Positions 53,417 to 62,232 of a DNA stretch of 64,000 nucleotides are shown here, one piece after another (position 1 is the first letter of the stretch; each line of letters starts with the position of its first letter). This DNA comes from Gammaproteobacteria bacterium. Its GTDB lineage: Bacteria; Pseudomonadota; Gammaproteobacteria; Chromatiales; Chromatiaceae. The position numbers and the translations under genes were made by a program. The notes beneath the pieces were generated by a model. That model was given only the letters and a program-made list of their open reading frames with translations. It did no database searches and was not told the DNA's origin. The stretch covers positions 35,833 to 99,832 of the forward strand of contig RZZN01000005.1 in the NCBI GenBank assembly GCA_009929855.1, read 5' to 3'.

Positions 53417-53840
53417 GATCCGCGTCGCGACCGTCCATCCTCGGGGCGAGGACGCCCCGACTCCCCTGGAGGCCTCCGTCCCCAAAGGAGTCGAGGCTTC
53501 CAGGATCCAGAGGACTCGGGGCCTCCGTCCCCAGAGGAGTCGGGGCCTCCAGGCCCCGAGTGAGGATCTTCCCGCGCCAGCAGGCCAAATCGACGCCTGC
53601 ACAAGCATCCTGCAAGCGCGCTGCCTCAGGATCCGCGTCGCGACCATCCATCCTCGGGGCGAGGACGCCCCGACTCCCCTGGAGGCCTCCGTCCCCAGAG
53701 GAGTCGGGGCCTCCAGGCCCCGAGTGAGGATCTTCCCGCGCCAGCAGGCCAAATCGACGCCTGCACAAGCACCCTGCAAGCGCGCTGCCTCAGGATCCGC
53801 GCGCGATCATCCGCCCTCGTGGCGAGGATGCCCCGAGTCC
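53417..53840. repeat. Modular palindromic tandem repeats, locus A
   Basis: Two full units (starting 53417 and 53630) and a decayed partial third (53794-53840). Each full unit contains a palindromic core (53439-53560, enlarged by an internal duplication, and 53652-53724) followed by a shared AGGATCTTCC and a spacer ending in a TGCCTCAGG-type module. The core matches locus B. The partial third copy extends into the 3' end of the convergent kinase gene. Confidence 0.9.
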
Positions 53841-56821
53841 TTCATCCTAGTGGCATTGGCATTGGCATTGGCATTGGCATTGGCATTGGCAGCGCCAGCG
53901 CCAGACAGCAGGGCGAGTGCATCGGCGAATCTCAATGACTGGATCGCCGTGGCGAGCGCTTGAGCCGTCTCTGGGCCGAGTGTCTTGGCCAAGCCTGGGC
54001 GCATGGCGCCAAACAGATCGATGGCGGCGATGTCCTGGCGCGCCAGCTTGGCGCGCAGGCGCTCGACTTGGGCGGTGTCGAGCATCTGAGCCGCTGAGCT
54101 CGCGTCAGCTGCTGGTGTCTCCTCCAACCAGGGTGCAATGGCGGCACACTGTGCGGCAAGCTCGGCGCCGAATGACGCGAGTGCTCGGTCGAGCATGGCC
54201 AGCGACTGACCCGCGCGAATCCCCGTTTCCAGCTTCTGCGTGGAGCTGACCAGTGCACGCGCGCCGATGCTCCCGGCCAGTGCGCGCATATCGTGCAGGT
54301 GACGGGTCGCGTGCTGTGCTTGGCCAGTGCGCAAGCCCTCGCGCACCCTGTGCTCGGCGTCGCCAAAGGTCGCGACGAAGTCACGCAGCAGTGAGAGGAA
54401 GAGTGCGCGGTCGCCATCGAGCATCACCGTCGCCTGTCCAGTGTCTAGACCTGCAATGTCTGGCAGTGAGGCGGCCGCTGGCTCGGCATCGAGGACGGGC
54501 GGCGCGGCGTCCCAGGTGATGCTCGCCCGAGTGTCGAGCCCCTGGCGCGGCGTGCGTGTCTGCGGGTCGTCTGCCGAGTCGTGCACAGGTCGCTCGCCGG
54601 CATACTGCTCCAGGATCTGGATCAGCTGCTCGACATCGATCGGTTTGGCCAGAAAAGCATCCGCGCCGGCGGCCAAGGCAGCCTCACGCTCTTCGGCGAA
54701 GACACCGGCCGAGAGTGCGATCACCGTCAGCCCGGCCAGATCAGGATCGGCGCGGATCGCGCGGGTGGTGGCCAGACCATCCAGCACCGGCATCTGGATG
54801 TCCATCAGGACGGCGGTGAAGTCGTCCGGCGTGGCACGCAACTGAGCCAATGCGGCGCGGCCGTCGATCGCCGGGGTGGCTCGCGCTCCGGTGCGCCCCA
54901 GCGCGCGCTCGATGACCTCGCGGTTCCAGCGATTGTCGTCCACCACCAAAAAATGATGTCCGTTGAGACGTGAATCGAGCGAACGCGGCGGGGCCGGCGT
55001 CGGCTCCACGTTGGCCCGTGAAAAGGTCAGACCGACGCTGAAGGTGCTGCCGTGTCCCGGTCGACTATCACACTCGAATGTCCCATCCATCTGCTCGATC
55101 AAACGACGGGTGATGGCGAGTCCGAGTCCGGTGCCCCCGAAGCGACGCTGGATGCTGTTGTCGGCCTGCGTGAAAGCGGACCCGAGCGTCGCGATCTGGG
55201 TGGGTGCGATACCGATCCCCGTATCCGTGACCGCGCAGTGCAGCCGGACCTGGTCGGCATCGAGTGTCTCCTGACCAAAACAGACCCGCACCGCGCCGTG
55301 AGTCGTGAATTTCACCGCATTGCCGACGAGATTGACCAGAATTTGCTCAACGCGTAGCGGATCGCCGAGCAAGCCAGGCGCGAGATCGGCCGGGACCTGG
55401 ATCTGGAAGTCGAGCCCCTTGGCGCGCGCCATGGTACCGAGCAACTGGTCGAGCTGGGCAATGAGCGTGGCTGGGGCGAACGCGCGGCTCTCCAGACGCA
55501 ACTGGCCACCCTCGATCTTGGAAAAGTCGAGGATGTCGTCGATGATGCCGAGCAGCGAGCGGCCAGCGGCGCGGATGTGTCGAACCATCGTCTGCTGCTC
55601 GGTGCTGAGCGGCTCCTGCTCGAGGATCTGCGACAGACCCAGCACGGCATTCATCGGGGTGCGAATCTCGTGGCTCATGTTGGCGAGAAAGGCGCTCTTG
55701 GATTGGTTGGCCGCCTCGGCCTCGCGCTTGGCCTCGATCAGCGCCGCCTCCGCCTGCTTGCGATAGCTCACGTCGATGATGGCGCCGACCATGCGCAGCG
55801 GCTTGCCATCGGCATCGCGCTCGACCACCATGCCACGGTCTACTACCCAGATGACACGGCCATCGGCGGTGACCAAGCGGTACTCGAAGCGGAACTCGCC
55901 CGTGCTGTCGAGCGCGGCGCGCAGACGCGACATCAATTCATCCCGATCCTCCGGATGCACGCGCTCGGCGAAATAATCCAGTGCGTGCGCGCTGGGCACA
56001 TGGTCGAGCCCGAGCAAGCGGCCCCACTGCGCATTGTGACTCACTTCGTCGTCCGGGATGCTCCAATCCCAGATGCCTTCACCGGTCGCCGCCAGGACGT
56101 GTGCCAAGCGCTCCTCGGATGACCGCAGCTCGGCGCGGCTGGCACGCACCGCCTCGACCATCTGATTGAATGACTCGATGAGAGTGCGCAACTCCGGGCT
56201 GCCAGTCGGTGTGAGATGCACATCGAGACGGCCCTCGGCCATCGCGCGCGCACCCGCCTCGAGTTGTTTCAACGGGTGCAGACCGAAGCGCAGCACCAGC
56301 CAAATCCCGATGAAATCCAAAACGACGGCCAGCAACAGAATCGCCAGATGATTGAGTAGTCGAAGCCAGGCACGCTCTGTAAGACGCTGGGTCGTGAGCA
56401 CCAGGTGTAGATTGCCATAGCTGCGCCCACCCACGATCACTTGGGCCTGCCCGTGGACATCGGCAAACTCGAAGAGCGTCATGAACCAGTCTGGAGCGCC
56501 AGAGGCCGCCGGCGGTGTGCTGCTGCGCAGTGTCACCCCCGAGGTATCCTGCAACTCGATCGAGGCGACCAGCGGACGCGCCACATAGCGATCAAGGGTT
56601 TGTTGCAAGGTCGCAAAGTCGCCGATCACGACCGTTTCAGCGAGTGCCGCCGGCAGGGTCTCCAACTCTTTCTCGAGCAGCACTGCAAGATCGGCGCGGA
56701 TCTCGGCGGCTTCCTGACGGGCACTGACCAACACCATGGCGGCGCCGGCCACCAGGATGGCGGTGCTGGCGGTGACGAGCAGCCGACCGATGAATGGGAG
56801 CTTGGACCAGAGACGGCGCAT
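53807..56821 (-). CDS. Hybrid sensor histidine kinase (HAMP-PAS-HisKA-HATPase-REC-Hpt)
   Basis: 1004 aa. A TM helix (about 11-33), a periplasmic region, a second TM (about 155-178), HAMP (to about 230), PAS/PAC (about 235-355), HisKA with phospho-His384 (F-L-A-N-M-S-H-E-I-R-T-P-M-N), HATPase, REC (about 635-755, V-V-D-D-N-R-W-N) and Hpt with H in H-L-H-D-M-R-A-L-A-G. The C-terminus is an (Ala-Asn) repeat then about 13 residues encoded by repeat-derived DNA. It is downstream of the binding protein and regulator and probably works with them. Confidence 0.95.
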   Translation of the reverse strand: MRRLWSKLPFIGRLLVTASTAILVAGAAMVLVSARQEAAEIRADLAVLLEKELETLPAALAETVVIGDFATLQQTLDRYVARPLVASIELQDTSGVTLRSSTPPAASGAPDWFMTLFEFADVHGQAQVIVGGRSYGNLHLVLTTQRLTERAWLRLLNHLAILLLAVVLDFIGIWLVLRFGLHPLKQLEAGARAMAEGRLDVHLTPTGSPELRTLIESFNQMVEAVRASRAELRSSEERLAHVLAATGEGIWDWSIPDDEVSHNAQWGRLLGLDHVPSAHALDYFAERVHPEDRDELMSRLRAALDSTGEFRFEYRLVTADGRVIWVVDRGMVVERDADGKPLRMVGAIIDVSYRKQAEAALIEAKREAEAANQSKSAFLANMSHEIRTPMNAVLGLSQILEQEPLSTEQQTMVRHIRAAGRSLLGIIDDILDFSKIEGGQLRLESRAFAPATLIAQLDQLLGTMARAKGLDFQIQVPADLAPGLLGDPLRVEQILVNLVGNAVKFTTHGAVRVCFGQETLDADQVRLHCAVTDTGIGIAPTQIATLGSAFTQADNSIQRRFGGTGLGLAITRRLIEQMDGTFECDSRPGHGSTFSVGLTFSRANVEPTPAPPRSLDSRLNGHHFLVVDDNRWNREVIERALGRTGARATPAIDGRAALAQLRATPDDFTAVLMDIQMPVLDGLATTRAIRADPDLAGLTVIALSAGVFAEEREAALAAGADAFLAKPIDVEQLIQILEQYAGERPVHDSADDPQTRTPRQGLDTRASITWDAAPPVLDAEPAAASLPDIAGLDTGQATVMLDGDRALFLSLLRDFVATFGDAEHRVREGLRTGQAQHATRHLHDMRALAGSIGARALVSSTQKLETGIRAGQSLAMLDRALASFGAELAAQCAAIAPWLEETPAADASSAAQMLDTAQVERLRAKLARQDIAAIDLFGAMRPGLAKTLGPETAQALATAIQSLRFADALALLSGAGAANANANANANANATRMKDSGHPRHEGG
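53851..53890. repeat. In-frame hexanucleotide repeat in the kinase gene
   Basis: TGGCAT occurs six times in a row plus a partial TGGC. On the coding strand this is an (Ala-Asn) run, so unit gain or loss changes protein length without a frameshift. Confidence 0.95.
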
Positions 56822-56942
56822 GGGAGCGGGCCATTGGCGTGGAGTTCAGGGGCTGGGCGTGCGCGGCCAACCGCCTGGGAGTGGGCGCGGTTAGATTCGG
56901 AATTCCCTCCGCGGGCGGCCCCCAGTCATCTCGATTCCGAGA

Positions 56943-57830
56943 TCATCGGATGTCCTGCACCAGTGTGCTGGCGTAGAAATCGACATAGTTGCGATAGTCC
57001 TCCGGGCTGGAGGCGAGAAACCCATAGGGTGGCTTCTGCCCGATGATCCCACCCACCGTCTGCAGGATCCGCGCGCCCTCGGGATCCTCGGCCATGCCGG
57101 CGATGCTCGTCCTGACCGCGTCGATCACCGCCTCGGGCACACGTGGATGGGCGGCGATGGGTAGATTGTTGTACGGATCGGATTCCCACAGCACTCGGTA
57201 CTGGATACCCTCACGCGTGGCGAATGACCGCATCACCTGGCTATTGACACCGGCGGCGATGACCCGGCCAGCCTTGAGCTGCCCCATGATGCCTTCTTGA
57301 TTGCCGCCGAACACAGGTGTGACCTCGATCCCTTCGCGCATCAGCCGATCCATGGGCACCGCATAGCCCACGAATGCCGCGAGCGAAGGAAATCCGACCT
57401 CGCTCCCAGCCAGGTCGGCGAGATCCTGGATCGGTGAATCAGCGAGGGTGACGATCTGCCCACGGATGGCCTCATCGCGTGGTCGCAGGATCACCTGATA
57501 ATTGGACTCGGCCATCTTCGGCAGAAAGATGGTATTGGAATAGACGAAGTCGTATTCGCCGCGCGCGGTGGCATCATTCGACTCGGGCGCGGTTCGGGCG
57601 ACCTTGAGCGTCAATCTGGTCCCGGTGCGCTTCTCGACATAATCCAAGATTGGATTCCAATACTGCGCGGTCAAAACGGCACTGCGCTGCGAGAGCACCC
57701 CGAACGAATACTCATCGGCACGCGCGTTGCCGGACATGAGCGTGAGCCAGGCCAGCAGACCGATCGACAGACCGATCAGCGTGCGACCTCCGAGCGGGCC
57801 AACGCATTGGCCATCGCGAGACTGGGTCAT
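56943..57830 (-). CDS. PhnD-like periplasmic substrate-binding protein
   Basis: 295 aa with an N-terminal signal peptide (hydrophobic stretch ending N-A-R-A-D-E) and a PhnD/phosphonate-type binding fold (F-G-V-L-S-Q-R-S, F-G-G-N-Q-E-G, V-I-A-A-G-V-N-S-Q). No permease or ATPase gene is near, and it lies between a response regulator and a histidine kinase, so a sensory role presenting a ligand to the kinase is more likely than transport. It overlaps the regulator gene by ATGA. Confidence 0.88.
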   Translation of the reverse strand: MTQSRDGQCVGPLGGRTLIGLSIGLLAWLTLMSGNARADEYSFGVLSQRSAVLTAQYWNPILDYVEKRTGTRLTLKVARTAPESNDATARGEYDFVYSNTIFLPKMAESNYQVILRPRDEAIRGQIVTLADSPIQDLADLAGSEVGFPSLAAFVGYAVPMDRLMREGIEVTPVFGGNQEGIMGQLKAGRVIAAGVNSQVMRSFATREGIQYRVLWESDPYNNLPIAAHPRVPEAVIDAVRTSIAGMAEDPEGARILQTVGGIIGQKPPYGFLASSPEDYRNYVDFYASTLVQDIR

Positions 57831-58831
57831 GGTGATTCAATTCCTCGAGTGTCGGTGTGGGTCGTCGGGTCGGTCACGCGGTGCGTGTCCCGCGACGGTT
57901 GATCCAGCCAACGTGGCTGCTTCTCGTCGCCTGGCCAGGGCTCGCGCATGGCGTGGCTGATGAGGTCCAACAGTTCCTCGATGTCGGTCGGCTCGCTGAC
58001 GAGTCGATGGATCCCGACGCGCACCTGGCCCTGGAACGACACATCGCTCAGTCGATAGGACCGTGCCAATTCAGCTTGGATGCGCTCGGCCACGGCCATG
58101 ACCATGGTCTGCGGGTCTTGCTGCAGTGGCTCCAAGACCACCAGCAGCTCGCCCTCAGCCAACCAGGCGAGTGTCTCGAACGGACGCGCGGCTCGCGCCA
58201 GGCGATCGGCGATCTGGCGCAGCAGGGCATCACCCGTGTCGGGCTCGCGCGTGGCGGCGACCGTTGGCTCATCCAGCTTGACGAGCAGCAGCACGCGGTT
58301 GGCCAATGGCTGCTCGCCCCGCCGAGCGCGCTGGAGCAGACGATCGGTCAAGAGCGCGCGGTTGGGCAGACCAGTGATCGGCTCATGGCAGGCGCTGTAG
58401 CGCAGCTCGCCTCGCAGTCGCGCCACCTCGCGCGTGCGCTCGCGCAGCATGACATGGGTGCGGATGCGCTGGCGCAGCACCTGAGGATTGACCGGCTTGG
58501 GAATGAAATCGGCCGCGCCGGCGAGCATGGCCAGCACGGCGCCCAGCTCAGTCTCCAACTCGTCCCCCGCGGTGATGAAGATCACCGGGATCTCCCGGGT
58601 TCGAGGCGCTGACTTGAGCCTGCGGCAGACCTCGTAGCCATCCATCTCGGGCATCAAGACATCGAGCAGGATCAGCTCGGGGAGCTCATCCCGCGTCAGC
58701 TTCTCCAGCGCCTGTTCACCAGAGAGTGCGAACTCGGCGGAGAATTCTGGGGCGAGCGCGCGCGCCGTCACATGGATGTTCGTCGTTCGATCGTCGATGA
58801 TGAGAACCCTGGGCTTGGCTGGCTCGGACAT
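57827..58831 (-). CDS. Response regulator with degenerate GGDEF domain
   Basis: 334 aa. The REC domain is intact (L-I-I-D-D, phospho-acceptor Asp in L-I-L-L-D-V-L-M-P-E-M-D-G, and K in I-P-K-P-V-N). The C-terminal GGDEF-like fold has A-E-G-E-L where active cyclases read G-G-D-E-F, so diguanylate cyclase activity is unlikely; c-di-GMP or protein binding is possible. The start at 58831 begins M-S-E-P-A-K-P-R-V-L. Confidence 0.9.
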   Translation of the reverse strand: MSEPAKPRVLIIDDRTTNIHVTARALAPEFSAEFALSGEQALEKLTRDELPELILLDVLMPEMDGYEVCRRLKSAPRTREIPVIFITAGDELETELGAVLAMLAGAADFIPKPVNPQVLRQRIRTHVMLRERTREVARLRGELRYSACHEPITGLPNRALLTDRLLQRARRGEQPLANRVLLLVKLDEPTVAATREPDTGDALLRQIADRLARAARPFETLAWLAEGELLVVLEPLQQDPQTMVMAVAERIQAELARSYRLSDVSFQGQVRVGIHRLVSEPTDIEELLDLISHAMREPWPGDEKQPRWLDQPSRDTHRVTDPTTHTDTRGIESP

Positions 58832-59021
58832 GATCAATCCCTCAGTGCAGGCGTCTTGGTCGGGCTTGGCTGATGGCTTGAGGTGGCGGCGCCTGATGGT
58901 GGCTCGGTGCTCGGCGGGACGCTGGGCAGCGCGCACAGCCGATGACTTACCATGACCGATGACCGACACCAGTCGCAGAGCGCATGACACCGTTTTGCTC
59001 AGGCCGGTGGTGCCCTCCATT

Positions 59022-59612
59022 TCATCTGGATGACAGTGCCTCGACGGCCTCGCAGAGAAAATGGCCCAGGACCAGGTGCAGCTCCTGGATCCGCGGCGTC
59101 TCGCGCGAGGGGATCGACAGCAGGATGTCGGCCTGAGTCGGCAGCTCATCATGAGGCGCACCAGTCAAGAGCACGCTCAGCACGCCGTGTTCAGCGGCGG
59201 TCTCCAGTACGCGCCGGATATTGGGCGAGCGCCCGCTGGTCGACAGCGCCCAAAGCACGTCCCCAGGGCGCGCGAGCCCGGCGAGTGGACGCGCGAAGAT
59301 CTCGGCGAAAGAAAAGTCATTGGCCACCGCGGTCAGCGCGCTGGTGTCGAACCCCAATGCCACCGCCGGGATGGGGCGGCGCGTCTTATCGAGAAAGGGG
59401 CCGATCAATTCGCCGCTGAGATGGGTGGCCTCGCCAGCACTGCCGCCGTTGCCGCAGATGAAGAGAGTCGCACCGGCCTTGATCGCGGCGGCCGTGCGCG
59501 CCGCCGCGTCGACGGTCGCCGCCAACAGCGCCGGGTCGGTCCTGACCTGATCCATCAGGCGCGCCGTCTCGGTCAGACGCCGCGACAATAGCTCGTTGAG
59601 ATTCAGATTCAT
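59022..59612 (-). CDS. gmhA: Phosphoheptose isomerase (SIS domain)
   Basis: Sedoheptulose-7-phosphate isomerase of LPS heptose synthesis, 196 aa. SIS motifs I-C-G-N-G-G-S-A-G-E-A-T-H and S-T-S-G-R-S-P-N are present, with the family's E-L-H-L-V-L-G-H-F-L-C. Other sugar isomerases of this fold are possible. The start overlaps the stop of the upstream small ORF by ATGA. Confidence 0.93.
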   Translation of the reverse strand: MNLNLNELLSRRLTETARLMDQVRTDPALLAATVDAAARTAAAIKAGATLFICGNGGSAGEATHLSGELIGPFLDKTRRPIPAVALGFDTSALTAVANDFSFAEIFARPLAGLARPGDVLWALSTSGRSPNIRRVLETAAEHGVLSVLLTGAPHDELPTQADILLSIPSRETPRIQELHLVLGHFLCEAVEALSSR

Positions 59613-59869
59613 TGGACATCCTCGCGGCAGGCCGCATCAGAATCCTTGCAGCCATTGGCCGCACGGACCAATGAATCGCACTCGATGAATGGCACTCGAT
59701 GGCCGGCGGAAGAATCCTTCTCACGCAGCGCGAGCAAGGCAAGCGAATCGATGCCAAAGACATCGACGCTCGGACGATCGTCATGCATACGGCAACCACG
59801 AGTCCAGGCCGCCATGGCCTCGGACATGACAGTGCCACGAAACTGGATCTCGGGTCGATGATCGGTCAT
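59609..59869 (-). CDS. Small ORF translationally coupled to gmhA
   Basis: 86 aa, not recognised. Its stop overlaps the gmhA start (ATGA) and GAGAG lies 6 bases before its ATG at 59869, which together support real translation. Contains several Cys near the C-terminus and no signal peptide. The remaining sequence gives no clue to function. Confidence 0.6.
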   Translation of the reverse strand: MTDHRPEIQFRGTVMSEAMAAWTRGCRMHDDRPSVDVFGIDSLALLALREKDSSAGHRVPFIECDSLVRAANGCKDSDAACREDVQ

Positions 59870-59934
59870 GAACATCTCTCTGGGTTGCGGTTACTGTCCC
59901 ACACCCTCAGGCGTAGGGGCAAGTAGGGGAGGGG

Positions 59935-60109
59935 GGTGCAAGGTGAAGGGGCCAAGGTGCAGGGTGCAGTGTGCAGTGTGCAGTGTGAAGGATGAAGGAT
60001 GAAGGATGAAGGATGAAGGATGAAGGATGAAGGATGAAGGATGAAGGATGAAGGGTGAAGGATGAAGGGTGAAGGGTGAAGGGTGAAGGGTGAAGGATGC
60101 AGGGTGCTG
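59935..60109. repeat. Heptanucleotide tandem array (25 units)
   Basis: Twenty-five consecutive 7-bp units, consensus GRTGAAG, including nine perfect GATGAAG in a row (59991-60053) and, before them, TGTGCAG-type units. It lies about 70 bp upstream of the small ORF/gmhA start on their template side and 50 bp before repeat locus B. Such arrays resemble the heptamer STRRs of cyanobacteria. Confidence 0.97.
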
Positions 60110-60158
60110 CACAAGGGAGGGTACAGCAAAAGGCCGAATGCGAAAGATAAAGGGCGAG

Positions 60159-61056
60159 GTCCTTCCTCGGGGCGAGGACGCCCCGACTCCCTTGGTGGCG
60201 TGCGGCCCTGGAGGAGTCGGGGCGTCCAAGCCCCGAGTCAGGATCTTCCTCCGCTCAAAGACCAGCTCGACGTCCCCACCAGGCCAGCTCAACGTCCCCA
60301 CCAGGCCAGCCCGACATCCGCATGAGCGTCCTGCCTCAGGCTCCGCGTCGCGACTGCCCTTCCTCGGGGCGAGGACGCCCCGACTCCCTTGGTGGCGTGC
60401 GGCCCTAGAGGAGTCGGGGCCTCCAGGCCCCGAGTCAGGATCTTCCTCCGCTCAAATGCCAGCTCGACGTTCCCACCAGGCCAGCTCAACGTCCCCACCA
60501 GGCCAGCCCGACACTCGCATGAGCGTCCTGCCTCAGGCTCCGCGTCGCGACTGTCCTTCCTCGGGGCGAGGACGCCCCGACTCCCTTGGTGGCGTGCGGC
60601 CCTGGAGGAGTCGGGGCCTCCAGGCCCCGAGTCAGGATCTTCCTCCGCTCAAAGACCAGCTCGACGTCCCCACCAGGCCAGCCCGACACCCGCATGAGCG
60701 TCCTGCCTCAGGCTCCGCGTCGCGACTGCACTTCCTCGGGGCGAGGACGCCCCGACTCCCTTGGTGGCCTGCGGCCCTAGAGGAGTCGGGGCCTCCAGGC
60801 CCCGAGTCAGGATCTTCCTCCGCTCAAAGACCAGCTCGACGTCCCCACCAGGCCAGCTCGACGTCCCCACCAGGCCAGCCCGACACCCGCATGAGCGTCC
60901 TGCCTCAGGCTCCGCGTCGCGACTGTCCTTCCTCGGGGCGAGGACGCCCCGACTCCCTTGGTGGCCTGCGGCCCTAGAGGAGTCGGGGCCTCCAGGCCCC
61001 GAGTCAGGATCTTCCTCCGCTCAAATGCCAGCTCGACGTCCCCACCAGGCCAGCCT
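60159..61056. repeat. Modular palindromic tandem repeats, locus B
   Basis: Five units with cores at 60165-60237, 60362-60434, 60559-60631, 60734-60806 and 60931-61003, so the periods are 197, 197, 175 and 197 bp. Each 73-bp core pairs CTCGGGGC...GCCCCGACTCC with its complement (8 bp, a 6-nt internal loop, 11 bp). The short unit has one fewer 22-bp sub-repeat of the type CGTCCCCACCAGGCCAGCTC. The last unit is truncated at 61056. No protein is convincingly encoded here. Confidence 0.95.
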
Positions 61057-61063
61057 CAAGTAA

Positions 61064-61291
61064 ACTATCAGTGACTGCCCGGATAATTGGGTCGGTGACC
61101 AGCTCTCCGACAGCCGCCAGGTCCGCAAGTACACCGGGGGCGCGTCACCGCGCCAGCTCGATGGCGCGCGCTGGTTCGCCCTCCACGCCCATGTCATGCT
61201 CTCGCCCGAGCAGCTCGCCGAGATCCATGCGGCGATGGACGCCAATGCCATGACCGATGGCGACGACCCGACCCCGGACAACGAGACCTGA
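61064..61291 (+). pseudogene. 3' remnant of an unidentified gene
   Basis: A coding-like frame of 75 codons, open from an in-frame TAA at 61061 to TGA at 61289-61291, but with no usable start before an internal ATG near 61195. It contains N-W-V-G-D-Q-L-S-D-S-R-Q-V-R-K-Y-T-G-G and R-W-F-A-L-H-A-H-V. Its stop is 2 bp before the next gene's ATG, as in a former operon. The 5' part appears to have been lost where repeat locus B ends. I do not recognise the family. Confidence 0.6.
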
Positions 61292-61293
61292 CC

Positions 61294-62232
61294 ATGCGGA
61301 CACCACACATCGCCATCATCGGCTCAGGGATGACCGGCCTGGCCTGTGCGCAGTGTCTGACCGCCGCGGGCTTCGCGCCGGTGGTGCTCGACAAAGGGCG
61401 GGGCATCGGTGGGCGCCTGGCCACGCGGCGCACCCCGGAGGGCTGGCAGTTCGATCACGGCGCCCAATTCATCACCGCCTCATCACCCGGCTTCCAGGCC
61501 CTGCTCGAGCAAGCCGAGCGCGTCGGGGCCGCCGCGCGTTGGGCCGATGGGGCGGAGCGCCCGCATCTCGTGGGGACGCCGGGCATGCGCGGCCTGGCCG
61601 CCGAGCTGGGACGGGGCATCGAGGTCCGCCAGGGTGCCGAGATCCATGCGCTGCGCCAGTCCACGCGAGGCTGGGAGCTGACCCTCGCCGAGGGCACGCA
61701 GGTGTTCGACCGGGTCGTCCTCACCGTGCCCGCGCCCCAGATCGCGCCCCTGCTCGGACCCGAACACCCCCTCAGCCGGGCGGTCGCCGAGGTGCGGCTC
61801 GACCCCTGTCTGACCCTGATGGCCGCCTTCGACCCCGACACCCCCCGGCCCTTCATCAGCCAGTCCGACCCCGAGACCCCGCTGGCCTGGATCGCCCAGG
61901 ACAGCAGCAAACCCGGCCGACCCGCGCCGGTCTGTTGGGTGGCACAGGCCAGTCCGGACTGGAGCGCCGCGCATCTGGACCTCGCTCCCGAGGCCATCGT
62001 CGCGCGGATGCTGCCCATGCTGTGCGAGCGCATCGGCACGAGGGTCGATGACACCCGCTATGCCGCCGCTCATCGCTGGCGTTACGCACGCGTCGCCGTA
62101 CCGCTCGGACGCCCCTTCGCCCGCGACCCCTCCGGCACGCTCCACGCCCGTGGCGACTGGTGCCTCGCAGCACGGGTCGAGGCCGCCTGGACCAGTGGGG
62201 AGGCCATCGCGCGCGACATCATCGCGGGTTGA
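61294..62232 (+). CDS. NAD(P)/FAD-dependent oxidoreductase (COG3380-like)
   Basis: 312 aa with an N-terminal dinucleotide-binding motif (I-A-I-I-G-S-G-M-T-G-L-A-C-A) and the R-G-I-G-G-R-L-A-T-R-R loop, renalase-like. The C-terminal G-D-W-C-L-A-A-R-V-E-A-A-W-T-S-G region closes the FAD fold. Substrate unknown. The stop is followed in the same frame by a cupin fragment. Confidence 0.88.
   Translation: MRTPHIAIIGSGMTGLACAQCLTAAGFAPVVLDKGRGIGGRLATRRTPEGWQFDHGAQFITASSPGFQALLEQAERVGAAARWADGAERPHLVGTPGMRGLAAELGRGIEVRQGAEIHALRQSTRGWELTLAEGTQVFDRVVLTVPAPQIAPLLGPEHPLSRAVAEVRLDPCLTLMAAFDPDTPRPFISQSDPETPLAWIAQDSSKPGRPAPVCWVAQASPDWSAAHLDLAPEAIVARMLPMLCERIGTRVDDTRYAAAHRWRYARVAVPLGRPFARDPSGTLHARGDWCLAARVEAAWTSGEAIARDIIAG

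Noticed and set aside
53391..53779. Open frames in repeat locus A
   Set aside because: They follow the repeat units rather than a protein pattern, and overlap each other in several frames.
59891..60301. Open frame through the heptanucleotide array
   Set aside because: Seven-bp repeats give a low-complexity peptide and no start signal; no family match.
60090..60977. Long open frame across repeat locus B
   Set aside because: The repeat period is not a multiple of three, so successive units are read in different frames; the frame stays open because the repeats are GC-rich.
60159..61056. Locus B as a CRISPR array
   Set aside because: Units are about 197 bp with conserved linkers, not short repeats with unique spacers, and no cas genes are in the window.
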